Below, piece by piece: positions 16,647 to 25,339 of a stretch of DNA of 64,000 bases (position 1 is its first letter; every line of letters starts with the position of its first letter). The translations under genes and the position numbers were made by a program. The DNA comes from Rhodoligotrophos appendicifer. Its GTDB lineage: Bacteria; Pseudomonadota; Alphaproteobacteria; Rhizobiales; Im1. The notes under the pieces are model-generated. The model did no database searches. It was not told where the DNA came from and was given only the letters and a program-made list of their open reading frames with translations. The stretch covers positions 62,001 through 126,000 of the forward strand of contig NZ_VHKL01000009.1 of the NCBI RefSeq assembly GCF_007474605.1. The letters run 5' to 3'.

Positions 16647-17117
16647 TCACAGGAAGCCGATCCAGCGGCCGGCCAACAAGACCAAGAGCCAAGCCACGCC
16701 CGAAAGAACCGCCAATACGCGAACGCGCAGCTCAATTTCACCGCCCGCCAGGGCGCGCCGGTACTGGTGGCCATAGTGCTGAAGGGCAACAATGACCAGC
16801 GCAGCCGCGATGATCACAACCTTGACCAGGAACGCCGGATTCGAGAGATATTCAGCCGGCTTTACAGAAAAAAGCCACAGGCCGGTGAGCACTGCCAAGC
16901 ACAACCCAAAAGCAGCCATGCGCGATAGAAAGGGGGCTAACACCTGCACCGGAACGGACCGAAAAAATCCCGCAAGCCTGAGGTCCAGCGGGAGAATCGC
17001 TCCGATCAGAAGAGCGATCCCGAGAATATGCGTTGCATTGACGAACAGATATGCAGTGCCGGACCGCCGAAGCAGGAGGGCCCCCGGCCAATTGCCGATC
17101 CATTCGACGACGGACAT
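16647..17117 (-). CDS. Four-helix small membrane protein (DUF6644/CopD-like)
   Basis: 156 residues with four hydrophobic helices at about 20-45, 60-85, 92-115 and 130-155. The first helices carry A-T-H-I-L-G-I-A-L-L-I-G and the third segment V-A-L-Q-H-Y-G-H, histidines in positions similar to CopD-type and DUF2214/DUF6644 proteins. It probably sits in the inner membrane. It is preceded by a DUF6152 gene with a 13-base gap on the same strand, a combination seen repeatedly in proteobacteria. No function is established. Confidence 0.65.
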   Translation of the reverse strand: MSVVEWIGNWPGALLLRRSGTAYLFVNATHILGIALLIGAILPLDLRLAGFFRSVPVQVLAPFLSRMAAFGLCLAVLTGLWLFSVKPAEYLSNPAFLVKVVIIAAALVIVALQHYGHQYRRALAGGEIELRVRVLAVLSGVAWLLVLLAGRWIGFL

Positions 17118-17130
17118 CCGACTATCCGGG

Positions 17131-17541
17131 TCAGTTCGATTTAATACGCTCCGGATACAAGTCGTAATTCTTGCCGGCGATGGTTATCCGAACGGCCTTC
17201 ATGTGCATCTTGCTCTTGTCCTGATTCTTGTTGCCAAGAACCGTGATCGCGTCACCCGGCTTTGCGGTATCGGCCGTGAACTTCGAGCGCTCCGTCTGCC
17301 GCGGATTGCCGAGGTCGACCTGCCAGACGACTCCGTCGGCCGCCGTCACCCTCAAACTGGGATGGGGCGGCGCCATGGAGATTTCCTTAATCGTGCCCTC
17401 CAATACGGTCTGTTGTTCCTCCGCCCACGACCATCCGTGATGAGCGAGCGCCGGCGCTGCCACGCTCGTCATCATGGCGATTGCAAGCCCTTGGATCAGA
17501 TGCCGCCTGGTTGCAAGACCGTCACTCGTTGGGATCCGCAT
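17131..17541 (-). CDS. DUF6152 exported protein
   Basis: About 136 residues from ATG 17541, which has GGAGG eight bases upstream. A signal segment with a twin-arginine-like start (T-R-R-H-L-I-Q-G) and the hydrophobic stretch LAIAMMTSVAAPALA ends just before H-H-G-W-S-W. The mature domain is a small OB-like beta fold with L-E-G-T-I-K-E-I and V-D-L-G-N-P. The H-H-G after the cleavage site and the G-T-I motif are typical of DUF6152. It is periplasmic and of unknown function, in an operon with the downstream four-helix membrane protein. Confidence 0.75.
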   Translation of the reverse strand: MRIPTSDGLATRRHLIQGLAIAMMTSVAAPALAHHGWSWAEEQQTVLEGTIKEISMAPPHPSLRVTAADGVVWQVDLGNPRQTERSKFTADTAKPGDAITVLGNKNQDKSKMHMKAVRITIAGKNYDLYPERIKSN

Positions 17542-17809
17542 CACCTCGTCCTCCACGCAATTTCGCCGCTTGACTCTTCAAGAGGTGAACAAGGAAAGCA
17601 GAAAAAAGCTTCATCCTGGAATGGCGGGGGCGATCAACTTTACTTCAGCCGGGCAATCATCCAGCGGTCGATCGGTACCTCGGATAGAGGCGAAAAAGCC
17701 TCAAGCAGTCATTAATACTAGCAAGCTCCGGACGCTTTTTCCCGCTTGTGGAGGTTCGATAAATACTCAATATGCGGTTGCAACTAGCTAAGGGCGGGGG
17801 AGGTGCTCA

Positions 17810-18919
17810 GTGAAAATCATTAAAACTGCTGCAATTATTTCGTTATTTCTTCTGTCTCTCAGCCCGGCGCAGGCGGCAAATCCCAGTCCTCCGACAGAGG
17901 GCCTTCCCCCTTACCTGCAGAGCCTTGCTGGGACGCCAACTCCACCCAAAGGGGCCGTGGCGAATGCCGACGTGCTGGCTCTGAACACCGCCATGTTCGA
18001 ACTGTACGGAAATGCCGCTCAGATCTTTACCCGAAACATCCTCGCCAAACACCCCGTGATCCTCGCCATGTTCTCCGGCGCCGGCGGCCGCCTGACCCTC
18101 TACCGGCCGGGCATGGAGCCCATCGAGGCGCCGTCGGTGCCGATCGTCTACCAGCTTCTGAAGTCGGTGGGCCACAGCACCATGGCGCTGGCAGAGATCG
18201 TGGGCCCATATGTCAACAATCCCAATGATCCGTCGTGGATCGCGCCGATGATGGCCTTTCGCACGCGCATGCAGTCGGCGCTCGACAGCTTAGGCGAAAC
18301 GGACATGCCGGACGCGTGGCGGGAGAACAATCGAATCATCCTGCAGGGCAATATCGACTTCATGGACGAATGCCTGAAGGCCGGTTCCATCTCCTTTGCC
18401 AACCTCGACAGCTTTGCAAAGAAGATCGCGCCGCATCTGGCTCAGGACGTGGAATGGGCCGCCCATACGCAAGTCGCGCATTGGATGGACGTCATGGCGA
18501 ACTGGAAGCAGATGCTGGGCGCGGACTGGGACAAGACCTATGCCGCCAGCAACACCATCTATGTGGCGCGGCAGAACAACGTGCTGTTCAGCGTGCTAGC
18601 ACAGTTCTTCGGACCGGAAGCCATCAATGACCGGTTGATGCTCATCGAGACGATCTCCTTCACGACCACGAAGGAAGACATGCTGGAATCCCTCACCCGC
18701 ATCATCGCCGACCGATCCGTGGGAGAGCTGTTCTTCGGCAATTATCATCTCATGGACTACGAGCTGATGGGCGGCGATGCGCGGGACGCCATTGAAGCGG
18801 AAACCAAGAAGCGCGGGATGGCAACCTTCCTGCCCCCGCTCGTGCCTTTCGGCTCGCACCAATGGCCCGCCCTGATCACCCCGGGCGATGGTCCCGGAAC
18901 AATCAAGCAGCTGCAATAG
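17810..18919 (+). CDS. Exported protein of unknown function, first gene of the molybdo-hydroxylase operon
   Basis: 369 residues, GTG start with GGGAGG seven bases upstream. A clear Sec signal (AAIISLFLLSLSPAQA, cleavage before ANPSP) leads into a mature domain of about 345 residues, largely helical, that I do not assign to a known family. Aromatic and acidic patches are frequent (W-M-D-V-M-A-N-W, M-D-Y-E-L-M-G-G-D-A). There are no heme-binding CXXCH motifs and hardly any cysteines. It is followed after 15 bases by the FAD subunit gene, so co-transcription is likely. Location would be the periplasm, although the oxidoreductase subunits that follow have no export signal. Confidence 0.72.
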   Translation: MKIIKTAAIISLFLLSLSPAQAANPSPPTEGLPPYLQSLAGTPTPPKGAVANADVLALNTAMFELYGNAAQIFTRNILAKHPVILAMFSGAGGRLTLYRPGMEPIEAPSVPIVYQLLKSVGHSTMALAEIVGPYVNNPNDPSWIAPMMAFRTRMQSALDSLGETDMPDAWRENNRIILQGNIDFMDECLKAGSISFANLDSFAKKIAPHLAQDVEWAAHTQVAHWMDVMANWKQMLGADWDKTYAASNTIYVARQNNVLFSVLAQFFGPEAINDRLMLIETISFTTTKEDMLESLTRIIADRSVGELFFGNYHLMDYELMGGDARDAIEAETKKRGMATFLPPLVPFGSHQWPALITPGDGPGTIKQLQ

Positions 18920-18934
18920 CAAGCGGGTTCCGAC

Positions 18935-19768
18935 ATGAACCTCAACGGCATCAAGGCGGTGAAGCGGCCGACGAACGCCCGTGATCTGGAGGATTGGCCG
19001 AAAGGACACGCCTGGCTCGCAGGCGGCACCTGGCTGTTCTCCGAGCCGCAGCGCGACATCGAAACGTTGGTCGACCTGGAGCGCCTGGCCTGGGCTGCCC
19101 TGGAGCTGCAAGACGACGGGCTCAAGATTGCTGCCACCTGCAAAATCGCAGAACTCCATGCGGCACGGCTGCCGGATCACTGGATCGCCGCGCCGCTGCT
19201 GCGCGAATGCTGCGACTGTCTCCTGGCCTCATTCAAAATCTGGAACGCAGCGACCGTCGGCGGCAATCTCTGCATGTCGCTGCCGGCCGGCGCGATGATC
19301 TCGCTCGTCACAGGGCTGGAGGGCATGTTGGAGCTGTGGCCGCTGGGAGGACCGCCTCGGCAGGTTCCGGCGCTGGACTTCGTGACCGGAAATCATCGCA
19401 ACATCCTGGCGCCAGGCGAGTTGCTGCGCTCGATCCACCTGCCCGCTGCTGCCCTTTCCAAACGGCATGCCGTTCGTCACAGTTCGCTCACCAAGCTCGG
19501 CCGGTCAGCAGCGCTGATCATCGGGACCAGCTCGGTCGACCGGCACGACCTGGTGCTGACCATCACGGCGGCGACGCCTCGGCCGGTGCAGCTCATCTTC
19601 GATGCAATCCCGGAAGCGGAAGACCTGCGCGAACGTATCGAGGCTGCCGTTCCCGCCGATGGGTGGTTCGATGACGTGCATGGGAAGGCGGCCTATAAGC
19701 GTCATCTCACGCATCACTTTGCAGAACAAATCCGGGAAGAGCTTTCGGCCGCGAGGACGGACGCATGA
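18935..19768 (+). CDS. FAD-binding subunit of a xanthine-dehydrogenase-family molybdo-hydroxylase
   Basis: 277 residues, the usual size of a separate FAD subunit (CoxM/XdhB type). The FAD pyrophosphate motif A-G-G-T-W-L is near residue 29. The second FAD motif, N-A-A-T-V-G-G-N-L-C, is near 105. The C-terminal CO_deh_flav_C region covers about 180-270. It would carry electrons from the iron-sulfur clusters of its partner to an acceptor. The stop overlaps the start of the molybdopterin subunit (ATGA), so the two are made in step. There is no signal peptide, so it is cytoplasmic. Confidence 0.88.
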   Translation: MNLNGIKAVKRPTNARDLEDWPKGHAWLAGGTWLFSEPQRDIETLVDLERLAWAALELQDDGLKIAATCKIAELHAARLPDHWIAAPLLRECCDCLLASFKIWNAATVGGNLCMSLPAGAMISLVTGLEGMLELWPLGGPPRQVPALDFVTGNHRNILAPGELLRSIHLPAAALSKRHAVRHSSLTKLGRSAALIIGTSSVDRHDLVLTITAATPRPVQLIFDAIPEAEDLRERIEAAVPADGWFDDVHGKAAYKRHLTHHFAEQIREELSAARTDA

Positions 19769-22473
19769 ACTGCACCATCAATGGCAGGCTGTTTTCGGTC
19801 GAGCCGGCTCCCGGCCAATGCCTCCGGACCTTCCTCCGCGAGCTCGGCCATTTCGGGGTCAAAAAGGGCTGCGATGCCGGCGATTGCGGGGCCTGCACGG
19901 TCTGGATGGACGGCAAGCCGATCCATTCCTGCCTGATGCCCGCCTTCCGCGCGGAGGGCCGCACGGTGACGACCATCGAGGGCCTCAGCACGGATGGGAT
20001 GCTGCATCCTATGCAGCAGGCGTTCCTGGATGCGCAAGCGTTTCAGTGCGGTTTCTGTGCTGCCGGAATGATCATGACCTCCGCAGCGCTGGACGCGGAT
20101 CAACGTCAGGACCTGCCACATGCGTTGAAAGGCAATCTCTGCCGCTGCACCGGCTATCGCAGCATCCTGGATGCCCTGGACGGCAAGACATCCGCCGAGG
20201 CGGATATTGCCGGCCAGGCCTGCGGCGCCAGTCTCGGCAATCCCTTCGGCGCCGGGATCGTGACCGGTCATGCCCGCTACACCATGGATGTGGAGATGGC
20301 AGGACTGCTCCATCTCAAGGTGCTGCGGTCACCGCATGCCCATGCCCGCATCCGGCACATCGATCGGACCAAGGCACTCGCGCTGCCAGGCGTCATCACC
20401 ATTCTCACCTGGGAGGACGCCGCTCGCCGACTCTACAGCACAGCGACGCATGAAGACCATCTCGTGGACCCGGACGATACGTGTCTGCTCGACGATACGA
20501 TGCGGTTCGTCGGACAGCGGGTCGCGGCGGTGGTCGCGGAGACGGAAGCCATTGCCGACCTTGCCTGCCATCTGCTTGAGGTGGATTACGAGATCCTGCC
20601 CGCCGTCTTCGATCCGTTGATCGCCATGGAGCCGGGGGCCCCGCTTCTGCATCACAAGGGAACGACGGCACGCGGCAATATCTTCGCCGACATCCAGGGC
20701 GAAGTGGGGAACGTGAAGAACGGCTTCGAGGCGGCCGACGCGGTGCATGAGCGCACATACTCCACGACCCGCGTGCAGCATGTGCATCTGGAAACGCACG
20801 GGTCCATCGCCTGGACCGGCGAAGACGGGCGGATCCATGTCCGCACCAGCACACAGGCGCCGTTCATCACCCATCAGAAGCTGTGCTACATTTTCGGGCT
20901 GCGGCCCACGCAGCTGCATGTGTTCACAGAACGGGTCGGCGGCGGGTTCGGCGGCAAACAGGAGATGCTGTCGGAGGATCTCTGCGTCCTGGCGACCATG
21001 AAAACAGGGCGCCCCGTGAAATGGGAGTTTACGCGCGAGGAGCAGTTTACCAGCGCCTCCACGCGCCATCAAATGACGACAAGGATCAAGATCGGGGCAC
21101 TTCGCGATGGAACGCTGACGGCCATAGAAGCGCATGTCGTCTCGAATACCGGCGCCTATGGAGGACATGGCAGCGAAACTCTGGCCGCCGCCCTGGGCAG
21201 CCCGCTGACAGCCTATCGCTGCGACAACAAGAAGGCGTCGGGCTATGCCGTCTACACCAATGTCGTTCCCGGCGGCGGGTTCAGAGGCTATGGCGCTTCG
21301 CAGACGACCTATGCGGTCGAGTGCGCCATGGACGAGCTGGCGGAGCTCCTGGGGATCGATCCCTTCGAGATCCGGCGGAAGAACATGGTGCGGCCAGGAG
21401 ACCCCATCGAGTCGATCTGGAAGGAGCCTTCGGACGTCGAGTTCGGAAGCTACGGCCTGGAGCAGTGTCTCGACTCCCTCGAGGCTGCGCTCGCCACTCC
21501 AGGAGGGCTAGACAAGCCGGACGGCGCGGACTGGGCGGAGGGGACCGGCATTGCCATCGCAATGCTGGATTGCGGGCCGCCGACGGAGCACCGATCGGGA
21601 TCGGTGATCGAGCTGCTGGCTGACGGCTCCTATCACCTGGCGGTCGGGTCCAGCGAGATGGGCAACGGTTCCGTAACCTCGCACCGGCAGATCGCGGCCT
21701 CGGTCCTCAACACCCGTGCGGATGCGATCGCGATCATCAATGCCGATACGGACCTGACACCGTACGACACCGGCACGTTCGCCTCGACCGGCACGGTGGT
21801 GGCGGGAAAAGGGGTGGCGCTGGCGGCCGAGGCCCTGAAGGAGAACATCCTCACCTTCGCGTCGCAGCTCAAGGGCCTGGACGTTTCGAACTGCCGCATG
21901 GATGACGATGGCGTCATCATCGGCAACGAGCGGATCGCCCTGACGGAGTTGCATCAGGCCGGCCGCGTGCGAGGGCACCGGTTCGAGGCCAAGCGCAAGG
22001 CGTACCTGGCCCCGAGGACCACCGCCTTCAACGTGCAGGGCATCAGACTCGCCGTGAACCTCATCACAGGGGAGATCCGGATCCTGCGCAGCATTCACGG
22101 GGCCGATATCGGCCGGCCCATCAACCCGGCGCAATGCCTCGGGCAGATCGACGGTGCCATCGCCATGGGCATCGGATGGGCCCTCACCGAATCGATGATT
22201 CACGACGAACACGGCCAGGTGGTCAATCCATCGCTGCGGAACTACCGCATCCCGGCACTCGCCGACGTGCCACGGTCAGAGGTGTTCTTCGCCGATACCT
22301 ACGACACGATCGGGCCGCTCGGCGCGAAGTCGCAAGGGGAATGCTCGATCAATCCGGTCGCACCCGCCATTGCGAACGCGCTGAAAAATGCCACCGGGGT
22401 TCGCTTTCCACATCTTCCTTTCACTCCAGACCGGATCTTCGATCAGTTGCAACCCGTTGCCGTCCATGGCTGA
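19765..22473 (+). CDS. Molybdopterin hydroxylase with fused 2Fe-2S domains (aldehyde/xanthine oxidoreductase family)
   Basis: 902 residues. The plant-type [2Fe-2S] domain has C36, C41, C44 and C56. The second, helical [2Fe-2S] domain has C95, C98, C126 and C128 (QCGFCAAG, NLCRCTGYR). The Mo-cofactor domains then run from about 155 to the end, with G-G-G-F-G-G-K, P-G-G-G-F-R-G-Y-G and the catalytic base E859 in K-S-Q-G-E-C. All key residues are present, so it should be active. The layout, FeS-FeS-Mo without an internal FAD domain, and the size resemble Desulfovibrio-type aldehyde oxidoreductase, but here an FAD subunit is encoded immediately upstream. The substrate cannot be read from the sequence. 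No dedicated maturation factor (XdhC/CoxF) lies nearby. Confidence 0.9.
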   Translation: MNCTINGRLFSVEPAPGQCLRTFLRELGHFGVKKGCDAGDCGACTVWMDGKPIHSCLMPAFRAEGRTVTTIEGLSTDGMLHPMQQAFLDAQAFQCGFCAAGMIMTSAALDADQRQDLPHALKGNLCRCTGYRSILDALDGKTSAEADIAGQACGASLGNPFGAGIVTGHARYTMDVEMAGLLHLKVLRSPHAHARIRHIDRTKALALPGVITILTWEDAARRLYSTATHEDHLVDPDDTCLLDDTMRFVGQRVAAVVAETEAIADLACHLLEVDYEILPAVFDPLIAMEPGAPLLHHKGTTARGNIFADIQGEVGNVKNGFEAADAVHERTYSTTRVQHVHLETHGSIAWTGEDGRIHVRTSTQAPFITHQKLCYIFGLRPTQLHVFTERVGGGFGGKQEMLSEDLCVLATMKTGRPVKWEFTREEQFTSASTRHQMTTRIKIGALRDGTLTAIEAHVVSNTGAYGGHGSETLAAALGSPLTAYRCDNKKASGYAVYTNVVPGGGFRGYGASQTTYAVECAMDELAELLGIDPFEIRRKNMVRPGDPIESIWKEPSDVEFGSYGLEQCLDSLEAALATPGGLDKPDGADWAEGTGIAIAMLDCGPPTEHRSGSVIELLADGSYHLAVGSSEMGNGSVTSHRQIAASVLNTRADAIAIINADTDLTPYDTGTFASTGTVVAGKGVALAAEALKENILTFASQLKGLDVSNCRMDDDGVIIGNERIALTELHQAGRVRGHRFEAKRKAYLAPRTTAFNVQGIRLAVNLITGEIRILRSIHGADIGRPINPAQCLGQIDGAIAMGIGWALTESMIHDEHGQVVNPSLRNYRIPALADVPRSEVFFADTYDTIGPLGAKSQGECSINPVAPAIANALKNATGVRFPHLPFTPDRIFDQLQPVAVHG

Positions 22474-23416
22474 GCCTTTAGCGGGCATTGTCGCCATCGT
22501 CACGCAGACGCGGGCTCTGCCCGGCTGCGAGCAGCAGTTCGCGCTGTGGCAGGAGGAGATGGGCCGCGCCATCGCTCAAGAACCGGGATTCATCGATCAA
22601 AAGGTCATGCCGCCGAGCCCGCCGGCCCAAGTCGACTGGGTGATCCTGCAACGCTTCGAAAGCTCGGAGACCGCCGTCGCGTGGCTGCACTCCGACAATC
22701 GTTTGGCGATGCTGTCCCGTGGCCAGAGCCTCAGGGCGGGAGGGGACGATGTTCACCTGGTCAGCGACAGCTCGGCCGGCGTGCTTCCCTCGCCCGCGTC
22801 GGCGGTCATTTCCACCCGGGTCAAGCCCGGCCACGAGACCGACTATCAGAAATGGGAGCAGCGGATCGCCGCCGCCCAGTCGCGGGCACCGGGCTTTCAA
22901 GGCTATCGCATCGAGCCGCCCGTCCCAGGCGTGCAGGAGGATTGGCTGGCGATCGTGCGTTTCGATTCGGAAGACCGGCTGCAGAACTGGCTCAATTCGG
23001 AGGAACGCAAGGCGCTGCTGAAGGAGACACCATCCTTCATCGAGACATTTCACGCCCGTGTCGTCCGCACGGGATTCGACCAGTGGTTTCCGGAACCACA
23101 AGGCAGCGCGGCACCACCCGCATGGAAGCAGAACATGATCGTGGTGCTGATGCTCTATCCGGTCGTCTTCCTCTTCGGGCACCTGGTGCAGGCGCCCCTG
23201 CTGATCGAGCGGGCCGGAATTCCCTTCTGGCTGGCGCTGTTCATCGGCAACGTGGTGAGCGTCATATTGCTGAATTTTCTCGTCCCCTGGACCAGCAACC
23301 GGTTCCGGTGGTGGCTGCAGCCGGGAGCGAATGGCGGATTGCGGATCGCTGCGGCCGGGGCCGCGATAATCATGGGATTTTATGCAGTCTTGCTGCTGAT
23401 CTTCTCACAGATCTGA
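22466..23416 (+). CDS. Tandem ABM-domain protein with C-terminal membrane helices
   Basis: 316 residues from ATG 22466, which overlaps the stop of the molybdoenzyme gene by eight bases. Two antibiotic-biosynthesis-monooxygenase (ABM) ferredoxin-like domains follow each other (about 8-95 and 105-200), each with the pattern P-G-x-E-x-x-F/Y-x-x-W near the start and W-x-x-x-x-R-F in the middle. Three hydrophobic helices close the protein (about 222-315). Tandem ABM plus membrane proteins are known from proteobacteria, but their function is not established. Tight coupling to the hydroxylase operon suggests it takes part in the same pathway, for instance by handling the product at the membrane. Confidence 0.78.
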   Translation: MAEPLAGIVAIVTQTRALPGCEQQFALWQEEMGRAIAQEPGFIDQKVMPPSPPAQVDWVILQRFESSETAVAWLHSDNRLAMLSRGQSLRAGGDDVHLVSDSSAGVLPSPASAVISTRVKPGHETDYQKWEQRIAAAQSRAPGFQGYRIEPPVPGVQEDWLAIVRFDSEDRLQNWLNSEERKALLKETPSFIETFHARVVRTGFDQWFPEPQGSAAPPAWKQNMIVVLMLYPVVFLFGHLVQAPLLIERAGIPFWLALFIGNVVSVILLNFLVPWTSNRFRWWLQPGANGGLRIAAAGAAIIMGFYAVLLLIFSQI

Positions 23417-23508
23417 CACGGGTGTCCGGACCCGCCAGATCACCGTCCTCGCGATGTGACGAAAATCCATATTCTGTTTTCGTTCCCCGTCGGCTAAACA
23501 ACTCTGAG

Positions 23509-24717
23509 ATGACAGCCGAGGACATATCCGAAACAGAAGAGGTTCAGCGCGACCTGGCGCTGATCGCCGGCATCGAGGCCGTGCCCAAGATCCTGGATGT
23601 GGTCTGCGGCATCACCGGGATGGGTTTCGCCGCCGTCGCTCGGGTCACCGGCACCCGCTGGCTGGCCTGTGCGGTCCGCGACGACATCGGATTCGGACTG
23701 GGAGCTGGCGAACAGCTGCCGCTGAAGACCACTCTTTGTGATGAGATCCGTATCAGCAGGTCGCCTGTGGTCGTCGACAATTTCGCCGAGGACGAGCATT
23801 ATCGCGACCACCATACGCCCGCAACCTACGGGCTTCAGAGCTATATATCGTTCCCCATCATCCGCGCGAATGGAGAGGTTTTCGGCACGCTGTGCGCCGT
23901 GGATCCGGGGCCAGCCAGCATTTCCAAGCCCGAGATCAAGGAGACGTTCCGGCTCTTCGCGGAGCTCATCGCGTTCCACCTGGATGCGGCGGACCGCATC
24001 GCCGTCTCTGAGGCCGCGCTGATCGATGCCAAGGAGGCTGCGGTTCTGCGGGAGCAGTTCGTCGCCGTATTGGGGCACGACCTGCGCAACTCCGTCGCTG
24101 CCATCCAAGGCGGCGCAAGGCTGCTGGAGAAACGGGAGCTCGACGAGAAGGGCCGGTACATCGTTCAGCAAGTGGGGGACAGTGCGCGGCGGATGGAACG
24201 CCTGATCTCGGATGTCCTGGATTTCGCGCGAGGACGACTGGGCGGAGGAATCGCGCTCAACTTCAAGCCAAAGACAGATGTCAGAGCGCTCATCGAGAGG
24301 GTCGTCAACGAGGTGCGAATGGCCTGGCCGGATCGTCACATCGCCATCGGCGGCGACGCGGCGCTCTCGATGACCTGCGATCCGGAGCGCATCAGCCAAT
24401 TGCTGTCGAACCTGCTGGCCAATGCGATCTCGCACGGCTCGCCCGACGGCACCGTCGAGGTCGAGGCGCGATTCGAAGGGGACAGCTTCGCTCTCTCCGT
24501 GGCCAATTCCGGAAAGCCCATCGCCGCGGACGCGCTTCCCCAGCTATTCCAGCCGTTCAAGCGGCGCTCAGAAGGAGTGCCACAGGCTGGGCTCGGACTT
24601 GGCCTCTATATCGCCTCGTCGATCGCAAAGGGGCATGGAGGCCGACTGGACGTCGCCTCCACACCGGCAAGAACGAGTTTCCGCCTCGTGATCCCGCGAG
24701 ACCAAGCGCAAGGGTGA
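23509..24717 (+). CDS. GAF-domain sensor histidine kinase
   Basis: 402 residues from ATG 23509; the frame is open much further upstream only as a shadow of the preceding gene. A GAF domain (about 20-160) has the typical L-C-D-E-I and F-G-T-L-C-A-V-D-P motifs. A dimerisation/phosphoacceptor helix has H190 in L-G-H-D-L-R-N. The HATPase_c domain carries N-A-I-S-H-G, a shortened D-box region and the G2 box G-L-G-L-G-L-Y-I. There are no membrane helices, so it is a soluble kinase. No response regulator is adjacent, which makes it an orphan. It is separated from the ABM gene by 92 bases and convergent with DUF1993. Confidence 0.88.
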   Translation: MTAEDISETEEVQRDLALIAGIEAVPKILDVVCGITGMGFAAVARVTGTRWLACAVRDDIGFGLGAGEQLPLKTTLCDEIRISRSPVVVDNFAEDEHYRDHHTPATYGLQSYISFPIIRANGEVFGTLCAVDPGPASISKPEIKETFRLFAELIAFHLDAADRIAVSEAALIDAKEAAVLREQFVAVLGHDLRNSVAAIQGGARLLEKRELDEKGRYIVQQVGDSARRMERLISDVLDFARGRLGGGIALNFKPKTDVRALIERVVNEVRMAWPDRHIAIGGDAALSMTCDPERISQLLSNLLANAISHGSPDGTVEVEARFEGDSFALSVANSGKPIAADALPQLFQPFKRRSEGVPQAGLGLGLYIASSIAKGHGGRLDVASTPARTSFRLVIPRDQAQG

Positions 24718-24723
24718 CCTTGC

Positions 24724-25242
24724 CTAAAACTCGCCCAGGAAGTCCATCTTGCCGACTTCGACACCCTTATGGCGAAGGATGCCGTAGGCGGTCGTCGCAT
24801 GAAAGAAGACATTGGGCAGGGCGAAGTTCAGAAGGTAGGCGGAGCCGGACATCGTATGCGGCTGCTTGCGAATATTGATGGTCACCGGCCGTTCGCCTGC
24901 ACCATCGAAGCTTGCCGGCGAGAATGTCTCGAGATAGGCGACGGTCTTGGCAATGCGCTCCTGAAGATCCCGGATGGTGACCTCGTCGTCCGGAAAACCA
25001 GGGATCTCGGTGCCGGTCAGACGGGCGGCGCAGCCCTTGGCAGAGTCGCTGACACGTTGAACCTGACCGGAGAGAGGATACATGTCCGGCGCCAAGCGCG
25101 CGTTCACAAGATCAGCCTCAGCCATGCCAGTGGCAGCGGCGTGAGCCACTCCCTTGTCAAGAATTCCCGAAAGGTTCTTCAGAACCCGGACAAGGACCGG
25201 AACGGAGGCGTCATAGAGGGAGATGGACAAGGCAATTCCCAT
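24724..25242 (-). CDS. DUF1993 protein
   Basis: 172 residues, full length for the family. The start S-L-Y-D-A-S-V-P-V and the region with L-A-P-D-M-Y-P-L-S-G-Q-V-Q and H-A-T-T-A-Y-G-I-L-R-H are characteristic of DUF1993, a DinB-like four-helix bundle of unknown function. Cytoplasmic. It is convergent with the histidine kinase gene (six bases between the stops). It shares its strand with the azoreductase gene further right but is separated from it by about 100 bases. Confidence 0.85.
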   Translation of the reverse strand: MGIALSISLYDASVPVLVRVLKNLSGILDKGVAHAAATGMAEADLVNARLAPDMYPLSGQVQRVSDSAKGCAARLTGTEIPGFPDDEVTIRDLQERIAKTVAYLETFSPASFDGAGERPVTINIRKQPHTMSGSAYLLNFALPNVFFHATTAYGILRHKGVEVGKMDFLGEF

Positions 25243-25339
25243 TCAGAGTTGGAGGACCGGACATTCCCTCCGGTCGGCAGGTCCTAGACATCTACCTCTT
25301 TGACGCGTCTCCCATCCAATGAATTCGCAACGGACCGCG

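Noticed and set aside
16411-16776. 121-codon plus-strand frame in the AT-rich gap
   Set aside because: It has no ribosome site or recognisable fold, becomes Arg-rich and runs antisense into the four-helix membrane protein gene.
22546-23508. Long plus-strand frame of over 300 codons leading into the GAF kinase gene
   Set aside because: It is an out-of-frame shadow of the ABM gene: Arg/Gly/Ala-rich, with no domain. The kinase begins at the ATG at 23509.
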